Part shown: piece after piece, positions 17,711-26,300 of the stretch
Layout: the number at the start of each line of letters is the position of its first letter
Numbering within the stretch: the first letter of the stretch is position 1
Source: Roseiarcus sp036488815
Lineage (GTDB): Bacteria; Pseudomonadota; Alphaproteobacteria; Rhizobiales; Beijerinckiaceae
NCBI GenBank assembly: GCA_036488815.1
Contig: DASXGX010000095.1
Span: forward strand, 1 to 64,000
DNA: 64,000 nt
Direction of reading: 5' to 3'
Notes under the pieces: generated by a model
Databases searched by the model: none
Seen by the model: the letters and a program-made list of their open reading frames with translations, nothing else
What the model was told of the DNA's origin: nothing
Program-made: the position numbers and the translations under genes

Positions 17711-17748
17711 ATTACCACTTCGGCAATAGTTTTTGCCGAAGTGGTAAT
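17711..17748. promoter_or_regulatory. perfect 16-bp inverted repeat upstream of the dehydrogenase operon
   Basis: ATTACCACTTCGGCAA at 17711-17726 is exactly mirrored by TTGCCGAAGTGGTAAT at 17733-17748 with a 6-nt centre. It sits in the 315-bp gene-free stretch 17565-17879, about 147 bp before the small-subunit start. There is no T-run on either strand, so a simple intrinsic terminator is unlikely. An operator for a dimeric regulator is the best reading; an mRNA hairpin at the 3' end of aroQ is the alternative. The rest of this gap shows nothing else. Confidence 0.7.
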
Positions 17749-17879
17749 CTGACCTATACGCGCCGGTTAGGCGACGCGACAGAAAGTCTCGATTCGCGCG
17801 CCCTGCGCCCCCGCGAGTGAACGGCATGGCCTGCGGCGGCGAGAGTCCCGCGGGGCGGACGAGGCTGGCGGCGCTTGGC

Positions 17880-18329
17880 TTACGCCGTCTTTGGCTCAGT
17901 CAGCCGCGCCGCGCGCCTGAGCGCGAGTTCGTAGCCCTGAACGCCGAAGCCGGCGATCACGCCCGAGGCCACCGTCGAGACATAGGAATGATGACGGAAC
18001 GGCTCGCGCTTGTGCACGTTCGAGATGTGCACCTCGAGGATCGGCCCCTCGAAGGTATTGAGCGCGTCGAGGATCGCGACCGACGTATGGGTGAAGGCGG
18101 CGGGGTTGATGACGATCGCGACCGCGCGCTCGCGCGCCTCGTGAATCCAGTCGATGATCTCGTATTCCCGATTGCTCTGCCGGAACTCGATGGCGAGGCC
18201 GAGTTCCGCCGCGACGCTCCGGCATGAGGCCTCTACGTCCGCCAGGGTCTCGTGGCCGTAGATCGCCGGCTGGCGTTTGCCGAGCAGGTTGAGGTTCGGT
18301 CCGTTCAGGACATAGACAAGTCGGCTCAC
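17880..18329 (-). CDS. aroQ: type II 3-dehydroquinate dehydratase
   Basis: Dehydrates 3-dehydroquinate to 3-dehydroshikimate, either in the shikimate pathway or in quinate breakdown. The protein is 149 aa, normal for type II. LNGPNLNLLGKRQP, the catalytic Tyr24 (AIYG), NPAAFTHTSVAI and His101 in EVHISNVHKREPFRH are all present. The GTG start at 18329 has a GGGAGG site 8 nt upstream; a longer frame to 18428 has no family match. In many relatives aroQ sits beside accB-accC; here it stands alone and is divergent from an MFS transporter gene. Confidence 0.93.
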   Translation of the reverse strand: MSRLVYVLNGPNLNLLGKRQPAIYGHETLADVEASCRSVAAELGLAIEFRQSNREYEIIDWIHEARERAVAIVINPAAFTHTSVAILDALNTFEGPILEVHISNVHKREPFRHHSYVSTVASGVIAGFGVQGYELALRRAARLTEPKTA

Positions 18330-18528
18330 GCGAAGGCCCTCCCGGGCGCTGGCGGCGCCCCGGGGTCCGACCGTATACGGGAATGTGAGCGGCGGCGCGA
18401 GCCTGGCGGCGAGCCTCGGAATCGCCAAGGTGACAGAAATCTCCTAGCTTGATCGTGGATCCCGAAAACGGGCCGCGCCTCGATTCGCAAAAACGCATCG
18501 AGAGCCAAAAAAATCGAGTGGAGGAACT

Positions 18529-19836
18529 ATGGCTGAGCCGGTGAACGAAACCGAGCGGCGCACGATGAGCAAGGTCGTGCGGAGGCTCGTCCCATTTCTG
18601 ATGGTCTGCTATTTCATCGCCTATCTCGATCGGGTGAACGTCGGCTTCGCCGGCGCGACGATGAGCAAGGACCTCGGCCTCACCGCCGCCGCCTTCGGCG
18701 GGGCGGCGGGAATCTTCTTCATCGCCTATTTCTTCTTCGAGGTTCCGAGCAACCTCGCGCTTCACAAATTCGGCGCGCGCCGATGGATCGCGCGGATCAT
18801 GGTCACCTGGGGGCTCGTCTCCGGCGCGCAGGCATTCGTTGCTGGCGGGGCAAGCTTCAATATCGTCCGCTTGCTGCTCGGCGTCGCCGAGGCCGGCTTT
18901 TTTCCCGGCATCATCTTCTTTCTGACGCTGTGGTTCCCCAGCGCCTACAGGGCGCGGATCGTCGGCCTCTTCATGTTCGCCATTCCGATCTCCACCGTGA
19001 TCGGCTCGCCCATTTCCGGCCTCATCCTCGGGCTCGAGGGCGTCGGCGGGTTGCACGGCTGGCAGTGGATGTTCATCATCGAGGCCGTCCCTGCGTTGTT
19101 GATGAGCGTGGCGGTGCTGGCCTACCTCACCGACCGGCCGCTGGAGGCCCAATGGCTGGAGCCCGAGGAGCGGACCTGGCTGCAGAACCTGCTCGACGCC
19201 GAGCAAGCCAACCGGGAAGCTCATGTGCGGATGACCTGGCTTCAGTCGATGGCCAACCCGCGCGTCGTCCTGCTGGGCTGCGTCTACATGGCGCTCAACA
19301 TCCCGCAATACGGCCTCAGCTTCTTCCTGCCGCAGATCGTCAAGGCGTTCGGCGTCAGCAACGTCGAGGCCGGCTTCATCACCGCGCTGCCTTACGTCGT
19401 CGGGGCGGTGGGCATGCTGGTGTGGAGCCGCCATTCCGACCGTACGGGCGAGCGCGTCTGGCACTGCGTCATTCCCTTCCTCGCCATGGTGGTCGGCTTG
19501 GGACTTGCCGCCAGCATCAGCGAACCGGCGGCGAAGATGGTCGTGCTGTGCGTCGCCGCCTGGGGATTCTTCTCGATCCTGCCGGTCTTCTGGACCTTGC
19601 CGACGGCATTCTTGAGCGGCGCCGGCGCAGCGGCCGGCATCGCGGCGGTGAACTCCATCGGCAACCTCGGTGGATATTTCGGGCCGCAGGCGTTCGGCTA
19701 TCTCAAGACGGCAACCGGCGGCGACACGGCCAGCCTCGTCTTCCTGGCTTGCGCCGCTCTCGTCGGCGCCGTTCTTGTGCTGGCGCTCGGCCACAATCCC
19801 GCGCTCGAACGCGCGGCGGCGCCGCCGGTGGCTTAG
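18529..19836 (+). CDS. MFS transporter, anion:cation symporter (ACS) type
   Basis: Inner-membrane permease of 435 aa with about 12 hydrophobic segments. The beginning, VCYFIAYLDRVNVGFAGATM, is characteristic of the ACS group, which imports organic anions such as tartrate, galactonate, phthalate or hydroxyphenylacetate. LLGVAEAGFFPGIIFFLTLW is another ACS hallmark. A GGAGG site lies 5 nt before the ATG. It shares a 199-bp upstream region with the divergent aroQ. The substrate is not determined; a carboxylated sugar or cyclitol would fit the neighbourhood. Confidence 0.88.
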   Translation: MAEPVNETERRTMSKVVRRLVPFLMVCYFIAYLDRVNVGFAGATMSKDLGLTAAAFGGAAGIFFIAYFFFEVPSNLALHKFGARRWIARIMVTWGLVSGAQAFVAGGASFNIVRLLLGVAEAGFFPGIIFFLTLWFPSAYRARIVGLFMFAIPISTVIGSPISGLILGLEGVGGLHGWQWMFIIEAVPALLMSVAVLAYLTDRPLEAQWLEPEERTWLQNLLDAEQANREAHVRMTWLQSMANPRVVLLGCVYMALNIPQYGLSFFLPQIVKAFGVSNVEAGFITALPYVVGAVGMLVWSRHSDRTGERVWHCVIPFLAMVVGLGLAASISEPAAKMVVLCVAAWGFFSILPVFWTLPTAFLSGAGAAAGIAAVNSIGNLGGYFGPQAFGYLKTATGGDTASLVFLACAALVGAVLVLALGHNPALERAAAPPVA

Positions 19837-19847
19837 ACGCCTGACGC

Positions 19848-19869
19848 GGAGGCCGGTCCGCCGGCCTCC
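19848..19869. terminator. strong hairpin between the two MFS genes
   Basis: GGAGGCCGG-TCCG-CCGGCCTCC forms a perfect 9-bp stem with a 4-nt loop 12 bp after the stop of the first MFS gene. No T-run follows, so it may be a Rho-independent-like terminator of weak type or an mRNA 3'-end barrier. Confidence 0.4.
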
Positions 19870-19953
19870 CGCCAACGCGGGGTCATTCGAATTGCGTCGC
19901 CTGTCGACGTCGAACATCCCCTGCTTCGCACGCGGGAATTTTGGGGGAATCCT

Positions 19954-21372
19954 ATGCAAGTCCAGAGCAACATCCGCGCCCAGCACTATGCGGAAGTCGC
20001 CGCGCGGCTCGACCGCCTGCCGACGACCCCGTCGATCTGGGGCCTCGTCGCGCTCATCTCGCTCGGCGGTTTCTTCGAATACTACGATTTGTTCTTCACC
20101 GGCTATGTCGCCCCCGGGATGATCGCTTCGGGGCTGTTCAAGCCCGAGGCGCTCGGCCCCCTCGCCTCTCTACAAGTGCTGAAGGTCGCCGGCTTCGGCG
20201 TCTTCGTCTTCGCGACCTTCGCCGGGCTCTGGGTCGGCACGCTCGCCTTCGGGCAGATCGCCGACCGCTTCGGCCGGCGCGCCATCTTCACCGGTTCGCT
20301 GCTCTGGTATTCGGCGACGACCGCGATCATGGCGTTCCAGACCAACGGCTTCGATCTCGTGTTGTGGCGCTTCATCGCCGGCATCGGCATCGGCGTCGAA
20401 CTGGTGACGATCGACGCCTATATTTCCGAGCTCGTCCCGCCATCGGCGCGCGGGCGCGCCTTCTGCCTCAACCAAGTCATCACTTTTCTCGCGGTGCCGA
20501 TCTGCGCAGTGCTCGCCTGGGGCTTGAGGGAAACCACTCCCCTCGGGCTCGACTACTGGCGAGCCATCATCCTTATCGGCTCCGGCGGCGCGCTGATCGT
20601 CTGGTTCCTCCGCCGCAGCCTGCCGGAAAGCCCGCGATGGCTCGCGCGCCACGACCGGGGCCTGGAGGCGCTGGCGATCGTCGCCGGGATCGAACGGCAG
20701 GTCGAGATCGAGAACGGCGGTCCGTTGCCGGAGCCGCATCTCGAGACGCCGGAAGACTTCCGCCCGGACGGGTCGCTCGCCGAGGCCTTCGCGCCGCCCT
20801 ATCTCGGCCGCACCGTCATCCTGTCGGTCTTCAACGCCGCGCAAGTGATCGGCTTCTATGGGTTCGCCGCCTGGGTGCCGACCCTGTTGATGCATCGCGG
20901 CGTCAACGTCACGACGAGCCTCGAATATTCGTTCATCATCGCGATCGGCAACCCGTTTGGCCCCCTGCTCGGCGCCCTGTTCGCCGATCGCATCGAGCGC
21001 AAGACGCAGATTATCGCCGCCTTGATCGCGATGGGCGTCGCGATGGCTCTGTTCGCTCAGGCGAGCGAAGCTTTGGCGCTGATCACGCTCGGCGTCGCCT
21101 TCACGTTGGCGTCGAACGTGATGTCCTACGCCTTCCACAGCTACCAGGCGGAGCTCTATCCGACCCGCATTCGCGCCCGGGCGGTCGGCTTCGTCTATTC
21201 CTGGAGCCGGCTCGTCGGCGCCTTCGCCGGCCTCATCATCGCGCTGCTGCTCAACGCGGGCGGCGTGCCTTTCGTCGCGATCTTCATCGGCGCGGCGATG
21301 GCGGTCGGGGTGATTGCGATCGCGCTGGGCCCAAGCACGCGTGGATTGGCGCTCGAGACCATCAACCGATGA
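19954..21372 (+). CDS. MFS transporter, sugar/aromatic acid porter type
   Basis: Inner-membrane major facilitator protein of 472 aa with about 12 transmembrane segments. GQIADRFGRRAIF is the loop 2-3 signature and SLPESPRWLARHDRG is the sugar-porter-like motif after segment 6. EYYDLFFTGYVAPG in the first segment resembles metabolite:proton and aromatic-acid:proton symporters. The ATG is preceded by a GGGGGAA site. It follows the ACS transporter by 117 bp with a strong hairpin between, so co-transcription is uncertain. Substrate unknown. Confidence 0.86.
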   Translation: MQVQSNIRAQHYAEVAARLDRLPTTPSIWGLVALISLGGFFEYYDLFFTGYVAPGMIASGLFKPEALGPLASLQVLKVAGFGVFVFATFAGLWVGTLAFGQIADRFGRRAIFTGSLLWYSATTAIMAFQTNGFDLVLWRFIAGIGIGVELVTIDAYISELVPPSARGRAFCLNQVITFLAVPICAVLAWGLRETTPLGLDYWRAIILIGSGGALIVWFLRRSLPESPRWLARHDRGLEALAIVAGIERQVEIENGGPLPEPHLETPEDFRPDGSLAEAFAPPYLGRTVILSVFNAAQVIGFYGFAAWVPTLLMHRGVNVTTSLEYSFIIAIGNPFGPLLGALFADRIERKTQIIAALIAMGVAMALFAQASEALALITLGVAFTLASNVMSYAFHSYQAELYPTRIRARAVGFVYSWSRLVGAFAGLIIALLLNAGGVPFVAIFIGAAMAVGVIAIALGPSTRGLALETINR

Positions 21373-21380
21373 CCGTCTGA

Positions 21381-21432
21381 ATTGCTCGCAATCGCCTTGG
21401 GACGGCCGGGACAAGCCCGGCCGCCGTCCGGG
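21381..21432. repeat. dispersed repeat B, copy 3, with hairpin
   Basis: A short repeat after the second MFS stop. It contains CGGCCGGG-ACAAG-CCCGGCCG (21403-21423), a perfect 8-bp stem, and the string CGCAATCGCCTTGGGA. The same GCAATCGCCTTGGGA module recurs at about 23299-23313 within the larger repeat copy there. It could serve as a transcription end signal. Confidence 0.6.
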
Positions 21433-21490
21433 CGGGTTTCCGCCCCTGCGGCTTTGGTGTAAGACGCGCGCCTTTCGCCTGGAGGCCCGT

Positions 21491-22414
21491 GTGTCCGACC
21501 TCGAAGTTGCGGTGCGGGAAATCGCTTCGGAAATGAAGGCGCGGGGGGATCGCGGCGAGGTCGCGAATTACATCCCCGAACTCGCGCGGGTCGATCCCGG
21601 CGCCTTCGCGCTCGCAGTGACCACCGTCGACGGCCAAACGGTCGCCGTGGGCGACGCCGAGGATCCCTTCTCGATCCAAAGCATCTCCAAGGTCTTCACC
21701 TTGACGCTGGCGCTCGGCCTGGTCGGCGACAATCTGTGGTCCCGCGTCGGCCGCGAGCCCTCGGGCAATCCCTTCAACTCGATCGTGCAGCTCGAGCGCG
21801 AGCGCGGCATTCCCAGAAATCCTTTCATCAACGCCGGAGCGATCGTCGTCACCGACGTGATTCTTTCTCGCAGCCAGCCCCGCGAAGCGCTTGGCGAGAT
21901 CCTGCGCTTCCTGAGGTTTCTTGCGCAGGACAATTCGATCTTCATCGACAAGGGGGTTGCGGAATCGGAGCGGCGAACCGGCTTTCGCAACGCCGCGCTC
22001 GCCAATTACATGAAGTCGTTCGACCGGATCGAGAACCCGGTCGACTTCGTGCTCGGGGTTTATTTCCACCACTGCGCGATCGCCATGTCGTGCCGCCAGC
22101 TCGCGATGGCGGGTCTTTTTCTCGCCTCGGCGGGGCGCAATCCGGCGACCGGCATGTCGGTCGTTTCCTCCGAACGCGCGCGCCGCATCAATGCGCTGAT
22201 GCTGACCTGCGGCCATTACGATGGATCAGGCGACTTCGCCTTCCGCGTCGGATTGCCGGGCAAGAGCGGCGTCGGCGGCGGTATTCTCGCGGTCGCCCCC
22301 GGCAAGGCTTCGATCGCCGTCTGGTCGCCCGGCCTCGACGCCAACGGCAACTCGCACCTGGGCGCAATCGCGCTGGAGAAGCTCGCCAAGCGGATGGGAT
22401 GGTCGGTGTTTTGA
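21491..22414 (+). CDS. glsA: glutaminase
   Basis: Hydrolyses glutamine to glutamate and ammonia; a serine-dependent beta-lactamase-fold glutaminase. The protein is 307 aa, the family norm. The catalytic Ser-Lys pair is in FSIQSISKVFTLTLAL (about residues 57-70). NPFNSIVQLE and RNPFINAGAIVV follow, and GKSGVGGGILAVAPGK lies near the C-terminus. The GTG start has a GGAGG site 5 nt before it; the frame is open further upstream but without family match. It converges on the small exported-protein gene. Confidence 0.93.
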   Translation: MSDLEVAVREIASEMKARGDRGEVANYIPELARVDPGAFALAVTTVDGQTVAVGDAEDPFSIQSISKVFTLTLALGLVGDNLWSRVGREPSGNPFNSIVQLERERGIPRNPFINAGAIVVTDVILSRSQPREALGEILRFLRFLAQDNSIFIDKGVAESERRTGFRNAALANYMKSFDRIENPVDFVLGVYFHHCAIAMSCRQLAMAGLFLASAGRNPATGMSVVSSERARRINALMLTCGHYDGSGDFAFRVGLPGKSGVGGGILAVAPGKASIAVWSPGLDANGNSHLGAIALEKLAKRMGWSVF

Positions 22415-22448
22415 GGCGAGGCGCCAGCTTCGTCGGCGGGTCGCGCCG

Positions 22449-22505
22449 CCCTTGCCGACTTTGAACTCACGCAGCGAGACGCGCCGCGACACGGAGCCAA
22501 TGCTG
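22449..22505 (-). pseudogene. decayed tandem copy of the 3' end of the neighbouring exported-protein gene
   Basis: Read on the minus strand, this segment encodes SIGSVSRRVSLREFKVGKGG, which parallels the C-terminal HIGSVPWRFWLNGFEVGKGA of the gene ending at 22521. The two DNA stretches begin with the same CTTGCCGACTT and are offset by 91 bp, with roughly 70% of bases matching over about 55 bp by eye. The copy is in a different frame from the intact gene and has no start of its own, so it looks like the remnant of a tandem paralogue. Confidence 0.6.
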
Positions 22506-22520
22506 ACCAAGCGCCGCGCC

Positions 22521-22976
22521 CTATCCGCAGGTCCCCGCGCCCTTGCCGACTTCGAAGCCATTGAGCCAGAACCGCCACGGCACCGAGCCGATATGGGCGG
22601 TGATCGGCGCTCCGAGCTGACCGCAAATCTCGGTTTCATCGATCTTGGTGCCGCCGTTAAGCCCGGTGACTAGGAAATCGATCGGCTGTGCGGTCTTCTC
22701 CGTCACGATGATCTGGTTGTAGAGTGTGCCCTTCTCGCGCTCGAGGCCGACGGTGATTTCACCGTCCTTTGGCGGAATCGCGCCGAGGGTGGCCACGCGC
22801 GGAACGTGGGTCACGACTTTGCCGTCGACGATCGAGATCGGGATCGTCAGCTGCGTCCCCGGTTTGACGTCGAGCGGCGCCGGCTTCCGTTCCACCGTCG
22901 CGAGGTGGCGTGGCGCTGCAGCGGCGAGCGTTGTCCCGAGCGCGAGGGCCAGTGTGGAAATGACGACGATCCTCAT
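22521..22976 (-). CDS. small exported protein of unknown function
   Basis: The protein is 151 aa with a clear Sec signal peptide (MRIVVISTLALALGTTLAAA, then APRHLA). The mature part has a proline-rich start and a beta-rich body (LTIPISIVDGKVVTHVPRVA, GLEREKGTLYNQIIVTE), with two cysteines near the end (EICGQL and GTCG) that could pair in the periplasm. The start at 22976 places a GAGG site 4 nt upstream. I do not recognise the family. A degraded copy of its last 20 or so codons lies just downstream. Confidence 0.65.
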   Translation of the reverse strand: MRIVVISTLALALGTTLAAAAPRHLATVERKPAPLDVKPGTQLTIPISIVDGKVVTHVPRVATLGAIPPKDGEITVGLEREKGTLYNQIIVTEKTAQPIDFLVTGLNGGTKIDETEICGQLGAPITAHIGSVPWRFWLNGFEVGKGAGTCG

Positions 22977-23384
22977 AACGCCTCGCAGCAAACAGTCGGC
23001 GCGGCCAGTCTGCTCCGGTCTTCCGGCGCGCCGCTCCGACAGACCGCAGAATGCAGAAAGAGCTCCGCATTCTGCTCGGTCTCGGATCCGAAATCCATAG
23101 ACAAGGTCTGCCGAGGGTTAGGCTCCTTTGATTTCGTTGGCAGGAGTTCGACGAGAGTTCCGAGCCGCCGAGGTCTGATGAGGAGGCACGTCGGCTGGAC
23201 GCCGTCGTGGCCGGGCTTGTCCCGGCCATCCACGCGGCGCCGTCACATGGACCCTATGACGTTAGAATCGTCGGCTCGGCGTGCGGACGATTGCTTTGCA
23301 ATCGCCTTGGGATGCCCGGCACAAGGCCGGGTAAGACGAAAAGAGCTGCTTGGCGCGGATATTTCGCGAGCCTCCGCCCCGCTC
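22977..23384. repeat. 408-bp gene-free region holding a hairpin and repeat B, copy 1
   Basis: No gene seen. An imperfect hairpin AGACCGCAGAATGC...GCATTCTGC-T-CGGTCT lies at 23041-23081 and may mark the end of the mfd message or the leader of the exported-protein gene. From 23202 to about 23365 runs a repeat beginning CCGTCGTGGCCGGGCTTG. It is shared with 49522-49652 and carries an extra internal module of about 26 bp that matches copy 3 at 21381-21432. Confidence 0.7.
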
Positions 23385-26300
23385 CTACCCTTTCCGCCCC
23401 GCGATCTTCGCAATCTCCCGCATGATCGCGAGCGTGCCCTCCAGCCGTTCGGGCAGGTCCTCGAAATCGCCGACCACGACGATGCGCATGTCCGGGCGCA
23501 CGCGGGCGAGCGAGCCCTTTGCGGCGACCCATTTGACGAGGCCGGCGGGGTTGGCGAACGAATTGTCGCGGAACGCGAGGGTCAGGCCCTTCGCGCCGGC
23601 GTCGAGCTTCTCGACATGGGCGCGCCGGCACAGCGCCTTGATCGTCACCAGCTTCAACAGCAGCTCGACCTCGGGCGGCGGCGAGCCGAAGCGATCGACG
23701 ATCTCGGCGCCCATCGCCTCAATGTCCGCATCCTCCTCGAGCGAGGAGAGGCGGCGATAGAGCGAAAGCCGCGTCGTCAGGTCGGGAATATAGTCTTCCG
23801 GGATCGTCACCGGCGCGCCGAGCGAAATCGTCGGCGACCACATTTCCTGCGCCGGCTCGTCGACGCCCGCTTTCAGACGCTCGATCGCGTCCTGAACCAT
23901 CTGCTGATAGAGCTCGTAGCCGACTTCCTTGATGTGGCCCGATTGCTCCTCGCCGAGCAAGTTGCCGGCGCCACGGAGGTCGAGATCGTGGCTGGCGAGC
24001 TGGAAGCCGGCGCCCAACGTATCGAGCGACTGCAGCACCTCGAGCCGCTTTTGGGCTTGTGGCGTCATCGGCTTGTTAGCCGGCGTCGTGAAGATGGCGT
24101 AGGCGCGCGTCTTCGAGCGCCCGACCCGGCCGCGCAACTGATAGAGCTGCGCTAGGCCGAACATATCGGCGCGATGCACGATCAGCGTATTGGCTCGCGG
24201 AATATCGAGGCCGGATTCGACGATCGAGGTCGACAGCAGAATGTCGTACTTGCCGTCGTAGAAGGCGCCGATCTTGTCCTCGAGTTCGCTCGCCGCCATC
24301 TGGCCGTGCGCGACCACGAATTTCGCTTCGGGCACGTTCTGCCTGAGGAAGGCGGCCGCCTCGTCGAGGTCTTCGATCCGTGGGCAGACATAGAAAGACT
24401 GGCCGCCGCGGTAGCGCTCGCGCAGCAGCGCCTCGCGCACGATCAGCGCGTCGAACGGCGAGACGAACGAGCGCACCGCGAGCCGGTCAACCGGCGGCGT
24501 CGCGATGATCGACAATTCGCGCACGCCGGTCATGGCGAGTTGCAGCGTGCGTGGGATCGGCGTCGCCGACAGCGTCAGCACGTGCACTTCGGAGCGAAGA
24601 TCCTTCAGCCGCTCCTTGTGGCCGACGCCGAAATGCTGCTCTTCGTCAATCACGACCAGCCCGAGATCCTTGAAGGCGACGGTCTTGCCGAGCACCGCAT
24701 GGGTGCCGACGACGATGTCGACTGAGCCTTCGGCGAGGCCCTTCTTCACCTCGCGCTGCTCGGCCGCGCCGACCATGCGCGAGAGCTGGCCGATCCGGAT
24801 CGGCAGTCCCGCGAAGCGCTGAATGAAATTCTTGGCGTGCTGGCGCGCCAGCAACGTCGTCGGAACGACGATCGCGGTCTGCTTGCCGTTGATCGCGGCC
24901 GCGAAGGAGGCGCGCAGGGCGACCTCCGTCTTGCCGAAGCCGACGTCGCCACAGACCAGCCGGTCCATCGGCCGGCCGGCGCCGAGATCGTCGAGCGTCG
25001 CTTCGATGGCGGCCGCCTGATCCTGGGTTTCGTCGTAGGGGAAGCGGGCGCAGAATTCGTCGTAAAGCCCCTCGGGCGGTCCCAGACGCGGCGCCGAGCG
25101 CGTCATGCGCTGCGCAGCGATGCGGATGAGTTCGCCCGCCATTTCGCGCACGCGCTTCTTGAGCCGCGCCTTGCGCGTCTGCCAGCCGGTCGATCCGAGC
25201 CGGTCGAGTTCGCCCTGCTCGGAGCCATAGCGCGACAGCAGCTCGAGATTTTCGACCGGCAGAAACAGCCGATCGCCGCCGGCGTAGTGGATCTCCAGGC
25301 AATCGTGCGGCGCACCCGCCGCCTCGATGGTGGCGAGGCCGACGAAACGGCCGATGCCGTGATCGACGTGCACGACGAGATCGCCGGCCGTCAGCGCTGC
25401 GGCTTCGGCGAGCACGTCCTGAGCGCGTCGCTTGCGTTTGTGCTGACGAACGAGCCGGTCGCCGAGAATGTCCTGCTCGCCGATGATCGCGAGATCCTCG
25501 GTTTCGAAGCCGTGCTCCATCGCGATCGCCGCCAACGGCAGCGTCCCGGCGCGCGCCGTTTTCGCCTGCGCGTAGGAGGAGACGAGGTCCTGCGATTTGA
25601 GGCCGTGCTCGGCGAGCACATGGCTGAGGCGCTCGCGCGAACCGTCGCTCCAGCCGGCGACGATCACGCGGTGGCCGGCCTCGCGCAGCGCCTTGATGTG
25701 CTTGACCGCCGCGTCGAACACGTTGACGTTCTCGTCCTGACGCTCAGGCGCGAAGTCGCGCCCGACCCTCGCGCCGAAATCGATGATGTTGGCTGCGCCC
25801 GGCGCGCCCTCGAACGGCGACACGCGCGCGAGCGGCGCCTTCCCCAAACGCTGGCGGAACTCGTCTTCGCTGAGATAAAGCCGCTCCGGCTTCAACGGCC
25901 GGTAGTCTGCTTTGGCGGGGTCTTCCTGATCGGCCGTGCGGCGGGCGTCGTAATAGTCGGCGATCTGCGCGAAGCGCTGATGGGCGACCTCTTCAGCCCG
26001 CGCATCAAGCACGAAAGGGGCGTCCTCGACGTAATCGAACAGGCTGTCCATGCCGTCGTAAAACAGCGGCAGCCAGTGCTCCAGGCCGATCGCTCGCCGT
26101 CCCTCGCTGATGGCTTCGTAAACCGTGTCGCCGCGACGTGGCGCGCCGAACTCCGCCGCATAGGCTTGGCGGAACCGGCGGATCGAGTCGGTCGTCAGGC
26201 GTGCTTCGCTCATCGGCACGAGGTCGAGCGCGCGCAACTGGCCGACGCTGCGCTGGGTCTCGGGGTCGAACGAGCGGATCGATTCCAGCGTGTCGCCGAA

